Below, piece after piece: positions 10,371-22,015 of a DNA stretch of 64,000 nt. Position 1 is the stretch's first letter; every line of letters begins with the position of its first letter. The position numbers were made by a program, and so were the translations under genes. Source of the DNA: Forficula auricularia (Eukaryota > Arthropoda > Insecta > Dermaptera > Forficulidae). The stretch is from NCBI GenBank assembly GCA_024734495.1, contig JALMQS010000030.1, positions 7,186,191-7,250,190 of the forward strand, read 5' to 3'. The notes below the pieces were generated by a model. The model worked only from the letters and a program-made list of their open reading frames with translations. It searched no databases and was not told the origin of the DNA.

Positions 10371-10720
10371 TTGAAAAGTTTTTGTTTTGCCGAGAGTAGC
10401 AGAGTTGTTGATTCACAAAGAGAAACAAAGAGGTTGTCTTCTGTTTATTTTCATCAAGCTGAGGACAACCTCTTTGTTTCTCTTTGTGAAAGATCGAAAA
10501 TTTTCAATATCCATACGGGTATTGACTCCATGAAAAACAATATTTATAATAAAAAAAAGACTGATGATGAAGAGCAAGTCTTCAAAACTATAGTCTCAAA
10601 CAAATAAATAATATATGTATATATAGATATATAATTTCGATATATATATATATGTGTGTATGTTTATTTGCATCAAGCAGAGGACAACCTCTTTATTTCT
10701 TTTTGTGAAAAACATAACAA
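10371..10720. repeat. Rearranged family-B fragment with an inserted hairpin
   Basis: Starts GAAAAGTTTTTG and GCCGAGAGTAGCAGAG, then an inserted 83-bp hairpin (10408-10490) with arms CACAAAGAGAAACAAAGAGG. A decayed plus-strand hammerhead-like core follows (10560-10600: CTGATGATGAAGAGC, AAAACTATAGTC). One arm of the inserted hairpin recurs at 10676-10712 after a TATATA run. Confidence 0.55.
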
Positions 10721-10869
10721 ATTTTCTGCACGATTACACTACTCCCCCATAAAAATCTACCTATTTAGGTAAATAATTAAAATCTAGGTTAGTTATATAG
10801 GGAATGAATGTTAAACGCAGATTCGAGTGCTGTGACATCTCCTGAAGATGACTCATTAGCCTCTATCTA

Positions 10870-11400
10870 TTAATTATCCCTGGGGTTGCCAGGGAAGGGT
10901 GTCAAAATTCAAACCCACCCTCGTTTTTCGGGGGTTTTCAAACCCCCGGATCGATACTCCATTAATAACGCCCGTTTGCTCGGTTCGGTTCAGCAAACAA
11001 AAGTCCCTTTCTCCCTCTTTAGATATTCTTCTCATTTCAGGGCGCGAACCTCTCGCCCGCCCCCCTCTTCCACCCCCACTCACGACTATTTCCTCCCTAC
11101 TCTTTATATATATGTATCTCCCACCTCTGGATTGATCACACGGAATTTCCGCCCCTCCAATAAGGCGTGGATGGATGGCGAATCGTGGTGGGAGATCCGC
11201 GACGGGGAAATCGAGGGCGGAGCTTCGCCTCGGTGGGGTTCCCCCTCTACGCGCGCGCATCGCCCCACTCCGCGGGGTTTCCCTCCCTCTCGCCCTGCCG
11301 CCTGGCAATTGATTGTAAAGTATATGCAACGCGGAGCGGCTCAGTGCTTGCCGAGCTGTCTATGAGTGCGAACATAATATAAATAAACTTCCACATGATC
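10870..11400 (+). promoter_or_regulatory. Candidate zfh2 core promoter in a GC-rich, CpG-rich island
   Basis: This is the largest GC-rich noncoding stretch in the window (notably 11160-11360, with GCGCGCGC, several CCCCGCC-type and CGCGG words). At 11341-11345 lies TCAGT, the arthropod initiator. With A11343 as +1, positions +28 to +33 read GAACAT, which fits the DPE consensus RGWYVT at five of six positions. No good TATA box lies at -30. It is on the same strand as, and 16 kb upstream of, the zfh2 coding exon, and no other gene lies between. The assignment is inference. Confidence 0.45.
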
Positions 11401-11684
11401 TAATCTACACTTTCACTAATTATCTCTAGACACTCATCACACATCAAGGATTGTTTCTTCTACTATTGAATACCAATCCCTTTAGCTCGGCTGTGGTTTT
11501 TACTTTTTAAACGACTTTTCAAGTTCCCCTAAATGAGTGATCGGTGTTTATAATTTTTTTTTATTGCAACCCCTCCAAATCAAAAGTGCTGTGTTTTTAC
11601 TTGTTGAGTGTGTGCGCCAAAAAAGTGTTCAGGGGTTTAATGTGTGCCATGCCCTGGATTTTTATTTAAAGGACATGATATCAG
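11343..11684 (+). other. Candidate non-coding first exon (5'UTR) of zfh2
   Basis: Runs from the proposed initiator to a full-consensus splice donor, CAG|GTAAGA, at 11685. The sequence is not repetitive and has a different composition from the flanking mobile elements. A second consensus donor, GG|GTAAGT, at 11933 would give a longer version. Either would splice to the acceptor ending at 27235, giving an intron of about 15.5 kb. Transcript data would be needed to confirm it. Confidence 0.4.
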
Positions 11685-11962
11685 GTAAGAGATCAAGAAC
11701 ACTCATAAAACACCTGTTGTTAGCTTCATTAGGGGGCGTTTTTTGTTAATTAATTAGCAACTCGTGTGGGGGTGTGACTCTCGGGGTTTGCGAAGGCGGT
11801 CGGTCTCGGGGGTTGGATTCTGCGCAATTCATTGTCTCCGCCTATTTTCAGTATCTCGCATCAATTTCTTTTTTGTTTTCATTAGTAAAAAACAATCAAA
11901 GTGGTGGTTAAAACGCGCTGTCGTTGTTCCGGGTAAGTTCGTTTGTCAGTCTTCTGACGGCT

Positions 11963-12215
11963 CTTGATCACCCATCATCAAAAATCACCTGTATCCTCAC
12001 ATAGGTTCTCTTGGGGGTGAATGACAAACTTATATCCCAAATAGCTTGTTTGATTGTTTGATTATCCCGAATGACTTTGGTCTTGATCACCCATCATCAA
12101 TATCTTAGAAAAATCACATGTATGTTTCTCTTGGGGGTAAATCAAATACTTAGATCCCAAATATCTTGTTTGATTGTTCCCAGTGATTGCTTATCCCGAA
12201 TGACTTTGGTCTTGG
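11963..12215 (+). repeat. Tandem duplication, unit about 119-133 bp
   Basis: CTTGATCACCCATCATCA, TCTCTTGGGGGT, CCAAAT...CTTGTTTGATTG and TATCCCGAATGACTTTGG occur in the same order at 11963-12081 and 12082-12215. The repeat abuts the candidate first intron start. Confidence 0.75.
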
Positions 12216-12380
12216 CGGCGGATGACCTCCCGGTCTATGCTCAACGACCAGTGTCATCTGCGGCACTCACCGTTAACAAACAAAGATCCCGTTAAAGGAG
12301 CAACCCTTGCTTTGACAACAAGACACCCAAACGTCAGATTATTCCTCACAACTACCCTTTCATAAAACCAAAATTCCATT

Positions 12381-12915
12381 GTTATACTCGGCTTGTGACT
12401 TTAACGTCACTTTCGGGGGAAACCGCTTAGATAATTCCAACTCACTACTTGGGAACAATTAAACATGTTCCTAATCTTAAGAATTTAAAATACAACTTGG
12501 AAATACTAATATCGTCAACATTGTATTTTATTTGTGTTTTCTGTAATTAAACATATTGAGTTTTGTTATACTCGGCTTGTGACTTTAACGTCACTTTCGG
12601 GGGAAATCTTTTAGATAACTTGGGAACAATTAAACATGTTCCTAATCTTAAGAATTTAAAATACAACTTGGAAATACTAATATCGTCAACATTGTATTTT
12701 ATTTGTGTTTTCTGTAATTAAACATATTGAGTTTTGTTATACTCGGCTTGTGACTTTAACGTCACTTTCGGGGGAAATCTTTTAGATAACTTGGGAACAA
12801 TTAAACATGTTCCTAATCTTAAGAATCTAAAATACAATTCATTTGAAAAACTTGGAAAAATATTAATATCGTCAACATTGTATTTTATTTATGTTTTCTG
12901 TAATTAAACATATTG
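12381..12915 (+). repeat. Triplicated unit of 171-184 bp
   Basis: Three consecutive copies begin GTTATACTCGGCTTGTGACT at 12381, 12565 and 12736. Each holds AACGTCACTTTCGGGGGAAA, GGAACAATTAAACATGTTCC (a palindromic GGAACA...TGTTCC) and TTTTCTGTAATTAAACATAT. Copies two and three lack a 13-nt piece of copy one, so they are the most recent duplicates. Confidence 0.8.
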
Positions 12916-13270
12916 CGTTTTATTAATCCTTAAATACTATTTATTAATTTACCAAAAATGTAAATACAATAACTTTGTTTCTTTTAAATTTTTTTTTTTT
13001 TTTATTTAATGAATATTCATTTGGAAATATTTTTTAGGTATTTATGATCCGATCCTTAAATTCTGGTATTCTCGTTCGGGGGCGAGCCATTCAGACCAGT
13101 TCTCGGGACTGGCCAGGTGTCTGGTCTGCTTGTCCCTGGGTCCCATCTCCCGATTAAAAACAATCGCCGACCGAACAAACCAACCCCTGTCCTGGTTCGA
13201 AATCAAATAAGATGTAAAAGATTTCCATCAACCATCCGCGCAGCTGTCTTTTTTTTGAGTGAACAAATTA
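12916..13270. other. Intronic spacer with a GC-rich patch
   Basis: At 13060-13205 the composition rises above the local average and includes an exact 8-bp dyad, CAGACCAG (13092-13099) and CTGGTCTG (13121-13128). No gene is seen. It may be single-copy intronic sequence. Confidence 0.4.
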
Positions 13271-13279
13271 CTAAATAAC

Positions 13280-13675
13280 GCTGATATTTGATTAGAATTT
13301 GAATTTTTAGTAAAATCAGGCATAATTATTTATTGAACACTAATAAATAATTTTAGTTATATTTGTATTATTTATTCGTGTTTAATAAAAAAAATTAATC
13401 ATGTGTGATTTCACTAAAAATTCAAATTTTTATTACGTTCCCCGAAAAGAAAACAATAATTCTAATTATTCGGAGAAGGAAATCTGATATTTGATTAAAA
13501 TTTGAATTTTTTAGTAAAATCACACATAATTAATTATAACTATTTATTAAATACTAATAAATTTATTTGTATTATTTATTCATGTTCAATAAATAATTTT
13601 AATTATTTGTGATTTCACTAAAAATTCAAATTTTTAATTACGTTTCCCGAAGAAAACAATTCGGAGAAGGAAATC
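13280..13675. repeat. Tandemly duplicated family-A end fragments
   Basis: Two consecutive units (13280-13475 and 13481-13672) each contain AGTAAAATCA...CATAATTA, TTATTTATT...GTTCAATAAA, and CACTAAAAATTCAAATTT, followed by ATTACGTT(C)CCCGAA and GGAGAAGGAAATC. They carry the outer parts of family-A arms but no CGATCGAAACGTC core. Confidence 0.55.
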
Positions 13676-13679
13676 GAAA

Positions 13680-14760
13680 CAAATTTTTTCGATTAACAAG
13701 CCAAATCCAATTATTTTTAGTTAGGAAATTTCGGTGAGCCCGAACTAAATAAATAAGTTGACGATGAGATACACTGAGCGGAATAATTACCTGACAAAAT
13801 TGAATTGAACAAGAAATAGACTAGAATGGGTGGTTTCGTTTCGTTTGATATCCCATTTATAAATATCCCTACCCCACCAGTATTTTTTTGTTTCCACTTA
13901 TCAGCTCGTTTTTGTATAAAACCAACCAAAACTCTACCCATCCATCTCTGTCTAGAACTTTCATCTGATGTCAGATTATCTCTTAATCTCCTCTTCAACT
14001 TTTATTAATAAAATCAATTTTCTTGGATATAAAATAATACTAACAGATCTTTTGGATAGGATCTACCGCCCCCGACGCGCAGGTTCTCACCCCGATGAAT
14101 AGATGTCGTTAGGGGGTGAAAAAAGCAAACACCCTGGGTAAACAAAACGTTAAATAATTTAAAAAAACCCGATTTTTTTATTAAATGCCGCGAATTTACC
14201 CTGATCTTAATAATTGTACTAAACAACCCTTAGTGTTGTTCTGTCTGTTGTTTCACTTTGTAAAACTTGAAAAGCCGGAATACTCTTCTTCTTTTTTTTT
14301 AGACAATACCCGTTGTTTAACAAAAGGGTTTTTGTCCCACCTCTCCCCTTGATCCCAATAAAAGGAACAATATGTCCACTGGAAGATCAAGTTGAATTAA
14401 AAAAAAACTTAATTAGAATATAGGAGAGTAGGATTGGATCATCGAGTCTTGAGAATTTTGACCATCCCAGGGTTCTTTTAACCCCCCGTCGCTTTTGTTT
14501 AAATTCCGGTTTCTCTAATGCGAAGAAGATGATGGTCTAATGAGAAACAGGATCCGAGAGGCCAACTGCTTGGCTAACGGACCGTTTGAATCTCGCACTC
14601 GAATCAAACATCACAAGCCTCTATTTGCTTAAAACATACCCATTTGTTAAGTAATTCCAAAAAAACAATCGCAAACAAATTATCCTTGCACCATATAAAT
14701 CAATTTCAAATAAATTCTAAATTCTGAATAGCTTACCTATGTAAAAATTATCACACTTAT
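13680..14760. other. Intronic stretch, no gene recognised
   Basis: No coding exon recognised. Open frames at 13717-13998 and 14014-14226 lack family resemblance. The segment 14460-14640 contains CTTGGCTAACGGACCG and GTTTGAATCTCGC, reminiscent of A and B boxes, but no reliable SINE could be delimited. Confidence 0.4.
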
Positions 14761-14769
14761 AGGTACTAG

Positions 14770-14873
14770 CGAGGGGTGATCCGCGATTGGAAGCATTTTG
14801 GAAGTACTTGGAAATATTTAGAAGCACAAGTGGAAGTAGGTGTACAGCATATTAGGTCGAGGTTCACCCCTCG
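14770..14873 (+). mobile_element. hAT-like MITE, 104 bp, with perfect 8-bp target duplication
   Basis: Terminal inverted repeats CGAGGGGTGATCCGCGA and ...AGGTTCACCCCTCG are flanked by GGTACTAG on both sides (14762-14769 and 14874-14881). An 8-bp duplication is the hAT signature. The interior contains GGAAGTACTTGGAAATATTT, the same words that are tandemly repeated in the expanded relative at 56286-57212. Confidence 0.8.
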
Positions 14874-14904
14874 GGTACTAGTAATGAAACTGTTGTAGCT
14901 TTTG

Positions 14905-15010
14905 TTTTTGTGATTAATTTGTAAAATTTTAGTAAAATCACACATAATTAATTATAATTAGTTTTATTTTATTATTTATTCGTGTTCAATAAATAGTTAT
15001 AATTAATTAA
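14905..15010. repeat. Family-A arm fragments, core deleted
   Basis: Outer left-arm text (GTTTTTGTGATTAATTTG, AAAATCACACATAATTAA) runs straight into outer right-arm text (TTTATTCGTGTTCAATAAAT). The whole centre including the CGATCGAAACG core has been deleted. Confidence 0.6.
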
Positions 15011-15690
15011 TTCAAACCATACTTATACTATTTATTGTAGAGCGGGTGCATTTTTTTACCAAGTGTTGTACATATTTTAGTGTAGGCGATTTTACATGTA
15101 CATTTCTTAGAAATGTTCTACCTTTTTAAAGAGTTTTTAATATTCTCGGAATATCTGATATATTCTAATAAATTATCGGACGTAACGTTTGTTTGTTTTC
15201 TGGGTGTCGAGAGAGTTTTTCTGCGTGCCTTTTTTCCCTCTTGAAATCCCCCGAAAAGGGCCCAATGAATGAAAGGGAAAGTGATAAAATGAAAAAGGGA
15301 GTAGGTACAACAAACAGATCGACTTATCTAAGTCCTTTAGACCTCGTTTCTAATAAAGGCTAATTGTTTTTATCTTACGAAAAATTCAATTGGATTTTCT
15401 TGATTCTTAAAACGGCATCAAATTTTGAAAAAATAATCCTCGTATAATTTCAACTTTCTTCTCGTGTAACAAATAAAATTTAATTTGAAATTCAACACTA
15501 ATTTAGATTTATTAATATATATATTTTTTTTTTAATTTACAATTTTTTATTTTCTCTCTTTGTCACTAATCTGTAAAAATTAAAACAAACAAAATGTAAA
15601 GTAGTAAACAAAAACACATCTTATTTGAATACTCTTATTGTTTTTGTATTCCTAGTCAAAATGCTGGCTAAATAAAATAAATTAATAAAT
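15011..15690. other. Intronic AT-rich stretch, no gene recognised
   Basis: No gene, RNA gene or delimitable mobile element is seen. Confidence 0.4.
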
Positions 15691-15691
15691 A

Positions 15692-15900
15692 AATCGTGGG
15701 TTTATTGTAAAAAGTCACCAAGTTCACTTTCAATGGATTTAAATCTAAAAAGTACGAGGTTGTGAATTTCGATCATATTTATTGATGCCCTTAATGAGTT
15801 TTTGCATCAATAAATAAATATGATCGAAACTTATAACTGCGTACTTTTAGATTTAAATCCATCGAAAGTGAACTTGATGACTTTTTGCAAAAACCCACGA
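15692..15900. repeat. Fold-back element with CGTGGGTTT ends
   Basis: Left arm TCGTGGGTTTATTGTAAAAA, then AGTTCACTTTC and GGATTTAAATCTAAAAAGTA; right arm is the reverse complement ending AACCCACGA. The arms contain TTTCGATCATATTTATTGAT and its mirror ATGATCGAAACTTATAAC, so a GAAAC element is kept but no CTGANGA is present. Confidence 0.65.
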
Positions 15901-16635
15901 TATTTTCTAATATTTGCAATTAAAAATAAAAATACTAGACTATTTAGGTATAATACTTGGTAGCTAATTTGTGTGATTTTCTTGTTTTAGATTTTATTCT
16001 TGGTAAACAATGTGGAAAAAATTCTTCAAAATAAATTTTTCTAAAGAAATATTAATATATTATTAAATTAGGGAACCAAGAAAATATTTTTTATTATAGA
16101 CAAATGGATCAGTCGGGGTGAAGAAAAAATTATTTTCGACATTTGGGTTTGTGATTGATTGGGAATCGTTTGAATATAGTATTAATATATTATTTTTAAA
16201 ATAAAATAAATATCTAATTCAATTAGATTAGGTATGTCTTTAATTCCACAATTGCTAGAAAATTTTTCTCTAATACAGCAAACTATACATCAAATATCTG
16301 TTTAAAAAAATAATTTTAGTGTCTTTTAAGGATATTAAAAATAAAGTAAGTTAGAGATATTTGGGTTATTTACCCCCCTAAACTGAAAAAGAAGAGTCCG
16401 AGAGGAAAATCTTTCACTAGACACTAGACGATAATTTGTTTCAAGTCGATCAATAAAAATTATAAAATTTTATTAACATTTTTTTCTCAAACTGGGTAAA
16501 TTTCGTGAGTTTACCAGAAAAAGAAAGTGAGCGACTTTTCTGTGATTTTGGAAAGAGACAAGTACTTATATTCAGCTTAAAAGCTTAATAATGGAGTACT
16601 TAACAAAGAACAATTAAGTAGTAATTTTTAACTTA
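15901..16635. other. Intronic AT-rich stretch, no gene recognised
   Basis: Nothing recognisable. Confidence 0.4.
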
Positions 16636-16790
16636 AGCTAAAATCGGAGTGGGTGTTCAATGTTCATACTTGAGAACAATCGTAGAATAAGTCGATCGAA
16701 ACGTCGTAGTTTTATTGTATTATTTATTCGTGTTCACTAAATAATTATAATTAATTATGTGTGATTTTACTAAAATTTCAACTCTAAATA
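16636..16790 (+). repeat. Single right arm of fold-back family A
   Basis: AAAATCGGAGTGGGTG, TTCATACTTGAGAACAATCG, AAGTCGATCGAAACGTCGTAG, TTTATTCGTGTTCACTAAAT and AATTATGTGTGATTTTACTA in family order; left arm absent. Confidence 0.7.
16667..16708 (+). ncRNA. Hammerhead-like motif with U3/A8 core (family A)
   Basis: TAC, TTGAGAAC, AATCG ... CGATC (helix II, one wobble/mismatch), GAAA, CG, TC, GTA. The outer TAC and GTA can pair as a 3-bp helix I. Compared with CUGANGA the core has C3 to U and G8 to A, two positions that pair with each other in the folded ribozyme. Other family-A copies have the perfect GATCG/CGATC stem. Confidence 0.35.
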
Positions 16791-18370
16791 GTAATTTTTA
16801 ATTACTCTACTGAAAATAGCTTATTATTATTAAATATGTTAGTTATTAAGATTTATCGTTATCGTCAACTTTCTTGAAAAATTCTTTGTTATTTTAAATC
16901 GAGCCCATTTTCGTGTTTTTTCACTATTTGACTTGGTGTATATTCGTAAATTTTTAATTTTTTTCCAAAATCACACTCTGGGGTCTTTATCTTGAAACAG
17001 GAATAGTCCCGGTCAAATCCGGACGTATGGTAAGCCTACCGTAATTATATTTACAAGTTAAGAGTTCAGGATGATAGCAGTGAATTATTTTTAAAAAGCA
17101 GAAATAATTCTCAAAATGAGCCCGCCTCGGAAGGCCTCTTGAAATAAACACGGAACCTTTTTTTTCCACCCCATTTATTTTCACTTTCACTTGAGTTACC
17201 TAAATTAAGAGGAAGTAGTGAAAATTGCCCTAAAATTTCTATTCTAATTTTTACTGGAAATGCTAATTTGAGGTCTCCGGCTATACAATAAGACACCATT
17301 CTCGAAATTTGGGTTTTTGTAGTAGACATATCTCAGAAACGATAAATCATCACACAGTAATAAAATTAAAAAAGGTATCGGCTTGAGATCTCAAACAAAG
17401 GTTTTGGCTCAAACCTTTAAGGCTATTTACTATATCCAAACTATTTTTTAGTTCTCTGTATTTAAGTATAAATTGTATTCCGATTGAAATCCTGTGTTTT
17501 TACGTTTGCTAAACTTTTATCTGGTGAGTAAGCTGTTTGTAGGTTTACTAATAAATCATGTTGTGAATTTTGATTCACCTAAGAACCTAAAGAATACCAA
17601 ACTAGACTTTCAAACAATAATTGTACAGTATTCGAGTTTCACCTCCTTCATAAATTTCTAACAGTTCAAACTCTTCAAATACAGCAAAAGACACTTTCTC
17701 ACATTCATTCGCTTTTACTATATTTTGAAAATCCTTATAATTTTTAACAGATATATTATATCTAAATCAGTATACCTAATTATTTAACTACTTAAAATGT
17801 GTTTTTTGTTTTTTATTAAACAAAGGGAGTAGGTACTTAAACCTGGAAAGCGGCTAAAACAAATACATACCTGAATATGTATTATGCTGAATTTTTTAAA
17901 AATTTTAAAATCGTTCGGGGTAGAATTCCAGCAAGTTTTTTTCTTTTTTGATTTCAGCTCCATTAATTATATTTCTTTCTAGCTTATAGGTACCTACATT
18001 TTTTCAATAAATTATATCTCTGAAATTATTCATTTTTTTAATAAATGTGATGTCAGGGAAAAGGGTCCTTCTCTTCACCTACCAGTTTTTTCAGGAATAT
18101 CCAAAATAAGACTTAAATGAGGGTATAATTTTTGATTACATATTTGAATTTGGCAGCAAATTTTTTCATTCGGAATAGAATAATAGCGAGGGTAAAAATA
18201 GAAGAAATACCTTCATTTTGTCTTCTTAAAAATTGTCCAAATTTAAACTGCTATAAATCAAAATCAAATTTTTTTACTTTTAAATATATTCATAACTGCG
18301 TCAATTTTTTAGCGGGAGAAAAAGCGTTTTGTTCAGTTGTTTCTCTAGAAATAGAAGATGCCATTAGCTT
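16791..18370. other. Intronic stretch, no gene recognised
   Basis: Open frames at 16987-17190, 17111-17329 and 18132-18389 overlap or are AT-driven and show no family resemblance. No exon of the zfh2 type is visible. Confidence 0.4.
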
Positions 18371-18380
18371 GATTTTGACA

Positions 18381-18715
18381 ATAGAGTAATATAGAGTGGA
18401 AGGCTACCGTATATCGAAAAAGCGCTCTCTAGCGACTGCAGGGCGAGAACTCTTAGTTCTTAAGAGCTACCCAAAGATTATAGAACATTCAAAGCCTTTG
18501 TCATAGATAAAAGATACATACCCTTTGTTATATATATATATTTATAAGCGTATTTTTTACTCTTGATAATATCACCAAAATTTGCCCCAAAGAGAGCGGT
18601 TTCCGCCATTTTATTGCCCAATGGTTCCGCCCTGGTCTCGCCAGAGAGCTCTGTAAATCGTATACGATAAAATACATTGGCTTCTTATGGAGCCTTCCAC
18701 ACTATATTACTCTAT
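18381..18715 (+). mobile_element. MITE with 25-bp ends and 9-bp target duplication (Mutator-like candidate)
   Basis: Left end ATAGAGTAATATAGAGTGG, then AAGGCT; right end is its reverse complement with one mismatch. GATTTTGAC occurs directly before (18371-18379, one base gap) and directly after (18716-18724). A 9-bp duplication points to the Mutator superfamily. The interior (GCGCTCTCTAGCGACTGC ... CTCGCCAGAGAGCTC) encodes nothing. Confidence 0.65.
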
Positions 18716-18789
18716 GATTTTGACTAACTGAAGATAAGAGCCCTTTTCCCTTAAACCATATTTAAAAAATGAATAAATTGGATATAAAA

Positions 18790-18880
18790 ACATGTTTGTT
18801 TATTTTCTATATCAATAATAATATTTACATTATTGTTGCCATGGTAACCTAATTAGAATAAATAAATAAATTAGTTAATA
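18790..18880 (+). repeat. Dispersed repeat with RFX-type X-box, copy 1
   Basis: CATGTTTGTTTATTTTCTAT, ATCAATAATAAT, ACATTATT, then GTTGCCATGGTAAC (18835-18848) and CTAATTAGAATAAAT. The same order recurs at 23935-24015 with a perfect palindrome. Confidence 0.6.
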
Positions 18881-20115
18881 TTTATATCAATATATTTTCA
18901 GTTCATCATCATAGAGTAATCAATCCAAATACTGATTTGATCCTGATTCAAAAATTATTTTAATACTCCTATAATTTAATGGAAGAACATATTATATTCT
19001 TCCTAGAAAGGAATATAAAAATCCATCTCCATTTTGATTAGATTTTTTCAAAAGAATATAAACAAAAGTCTCATGAGTCTCACAGCAGCCGCTAGAGGCG
19101 CTACTTATCAGGATATTAAAACTATTATTCATATGATAGAAAATATTTATTCTCCCGATAACTTTCTGCTAAAATATGTCGGAAGGGGGGTGTATTCACG
19201 TGATTTGACATCTAATTACTAATTCTAAATACCACGGAAGAGATGTTCACGCTTTTCATGTGTTAATCACAAAGATTACTTTTCATGGAAGAATCTCCGT
19301 TTCAGAGAACTGAGTGTTAAAAAGATAAGTTGACGCAATATAAGTATAATTAACCATTTGCAAAATAATACATCTATATATAATAAGGCTTAACAATCTC
19401 GTTTTGATTGAGAATCAATTTTCACCCAAATCGATTGATGATCTCCCGATGATTTTTTCAATCTGTTAATGATATGATCTGATCGGGAAGATGTTACTTC
19501 AAAAATCTTAAGCCCTCGGGCATTTTTCTCCCTTTTTTTATATATATTACATTAAGTCACGCGAGAAGATTTTTTTTTGAATCCGAATGATCATTTATTG
19601 ACACCCATCTATCCAGCCAATATGTGCCTTCTATAAAAGCAAAACGCTTCGGTTTTTTTATATTTATATAATCTGCTCATTAATCATTAGAATCGATTAT
19701 GAAAGGGATGCTTAAGATGGGTTGTAGGGGATTATGATGGAAAGCAAAAGCCGAAGGGCGAGACCGTAAAAAGAGATTTTATTCTCCCCTATGGTTTCCA
19801 AATTTTCAAAATCTATTGATTGCATCCTAAGGGATTATATTGAAAAGAATATATTACTTTATCTTATATATACATATATATATGTCGAAAATTTTATTGA
19901 TCACCGTTTTAATGAAAAAAATCCAAATTTATTCATTTACTCCTTAATTCTAGGCGTGAACACGTTTTTTTTTCTAATTCACTTTACAATATTACCTGCC
20001 TAGATATAAATAAATTAAAGATTGTATAATTGTATATAATTTCGTCCATAAAATTAAAAAAAAATAGTATTTTTTCAAATATTTTTAATAAAATTAAAAT
20101 AATATTTTTACCGAG
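18881..20115. other. Intronic AT-rich stretch, no gene recognised
   Basis: No gene or delimitable element. A short decayed family-B scrap (CCGAGAGTACAAGGAG) lies at 20110-20126. Confidence 0.4.
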
Positions 20116-20119
20116 AGTA

Positions 20120-20875
20120 CAAGGAGCTGTATAATTTATAAGGCTGATGAAAAAAGAACAAAGCCATGAGTTGAAATTTTAGTAAAATCATACATAATTA
20201 ATTAATTATAATTATTTATTGAAAAGGAATAAATAATACAATAAAAATACGACGTTTCGATTGGCTTATTGTGCGATCGAAACGTCGTAGTTTTATTGAA
20301 TTATTTATTCATTTTCAATAAATAATTATAATTAATTAATTATGTATGATTTAACTAAAATTTCAACTCTAAATCAAATCAATCACAAAAATAAAAGCTT
20401 CAACTGATAAATCAAACATAATTGAAATCTCTGATAAGCTTGTTTTTAACATAGGACACTAGATAGCGCTGAGGGTAGTTCTTTCAGTTTTCATCCCTTT
20501 GAAATTTTAGTTAAATCCCCCATAATTAATTATAATTGTTTATTGAACACGAATAAATAAAACAATAAAACCACGACGTTTCGATCGACTTATTCTGCTA
20601 TCGTTTTCAAGTATCAGCACCCACTCTGATTTTAGGTTTTGTGTGCGATCGCAGAATAAGTCGATCGAAACGTCGTAGTTTTATTGTATTATTTATTAAT
20701 GTTTAATAAATAATTATAATTAATTATGTAAAATTTCTACTCTAAATCAAATCAATTATAAAAATAAAATCTTCATCACTGATAAATCAAACATGCTTGA
20801 ATTCTCTGATAAGCTTGTTTTGAACTTAGGACACTAGATAGCGCTGAGGGTAGTTCTTTCAGTTTTCACCCCTTT
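20120..20875. repeat. Two tandem units, each a family-A hairpin plus flank
   Basis: Unit one (about 20160-20505) and unit two (about 20506-20875) each contain a family-A fold-back (20162-20365 and 20495-20735) followed by CTCTGATAAGCTTGTTTT, GGACACTAGATAGCGCTGAG and GGTAGTTCTTTCAGTTTTCA. The hairpin and its flank were therefore duplicated together. In unit one the centre is collapsed (no TTGAGAAC core); unit two keeps a minus-strand core at 20571-20615. Confidence 0.65.
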
Positions 20876-21880
20876 GCTTAATATATTCAGCCTAAATAAT
20901 AAATTAAAGATTGTATTATATGTTAGTATAGATATTTTTATTTGAGACTATACTTTGTAGACCTCTTACCTTTTTCACTCTAATATATCTAAATATTATT
21001 CTTTTTAGAGGTTTCATCTCAATTATGAGAATGTTTTGGTTTCTGTTTTGGTAATTTATTAGTAAATTAATATTAAATATTCTTCCAAAACTTAAATTAC
21101 TGAAGAATTTAAATTTAAAAAGGCTTTTTAGTAAATTTATTTATTGATAGATATAACGCTCTTTAATTTATCAGTTAGTCAAAAACATTATAATCCTAAA
21201 ATTATTAATTTACTTGTTTTATATTAATTTTAGACATAGATTAAGACACATTTTAAAACGCATGGTATATAATAAATATATTTATGAAGCCTGATTCATG
21301 CAAATTTTTTCTCAAGTAGACTCGAATCCAAATACACCAAGTTTTCATTTTTATTTATTTATTTTTTTAATTTAATTAATTATTATTGACTAGGGCCTGG
21401 GTGGATATAAGAAGAGGAAATTTTAGGGTTTGGTTCAAAGTTGAAGGTATCTTTGGATGTGCATCTTGCAAAGGGAGGGGTTCCTGTCTATAAACCATAG
21501 GGATAAACGATTGGTACAAGCTTTTTTCGTCTAATTTGTTGTTATTAATCACAAAAAACATAAATTTACACAAACATTTTTCTTTGTTCTTTAAAAGTAA
21601 AAAATAACAATATTTTTAGCTGACATTTTTTAAAGACATTTAGGGGTGTTAATTATGAAATTATTATATTTATTCTAAACTAATTTGAATGGATTCTATT
21701 CGAAACTTATAACCATACTTTAAGGTTTTTAATCACAATGAAACCAACACTCATAATTAAGATTAAACCCCTAAAGAGGAAAAAATAAAAATAAGTAAAC
21801 ATAATAAAAAAAGACTAAAGATTGAGGTTTAAGTTTTTTAATCAAACTAGTTTTAACCGTTTTTGAGATATTAAAGAAAA
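20876..21880. other. Intronic AT-rich stretch, no gene recognised
   Basis: No gene or defined element; an open frame at 21376-21573 (minus) has no family resemblance. Confidence 0.4.
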
Positions 21881-21884
21881 AAGG

Positions 21885-22015
21885 GCCAAGTGCGAGTCGG
21901 ACTCGCATACTTAGAGTCCCGTACCTATTATATCTTCAAAAATGCTTGAAAATTAGTAGGTACTTTGTTGTTGATAAGAAGAGTGTGTGTATGTGTCGAA
22001 TTTTTTCATAATTTA
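21885..22015 (+). repeat. Dispersed repeat with GTGCGAGTCGGACTCGCA motif, copy 2
   Basis: CCAAGTGCGAGTCGGACTCG, GTCCCGTACC, AAAATGCTTGA, TTGTTGATAAGAAGAGTG, TTTTTTCATAATTTAATA. Same block order as 1255-1450. Confidence 0.55.

Noticed and set aside
10874..11365. 151- and 159-codon frames in the GC-rich island
   Set aside because: Overlapping frames on both strands in GC-rich DNA without domains; the promoter/5'UTR reading explains the composition better.
14560..14620. tRNA-like boxes (CTTGGCTAACGGACCG, GTTTGAATCTCGC)
   Set aside because: No acceptor stem pairing and no target duplication; too weak to call.
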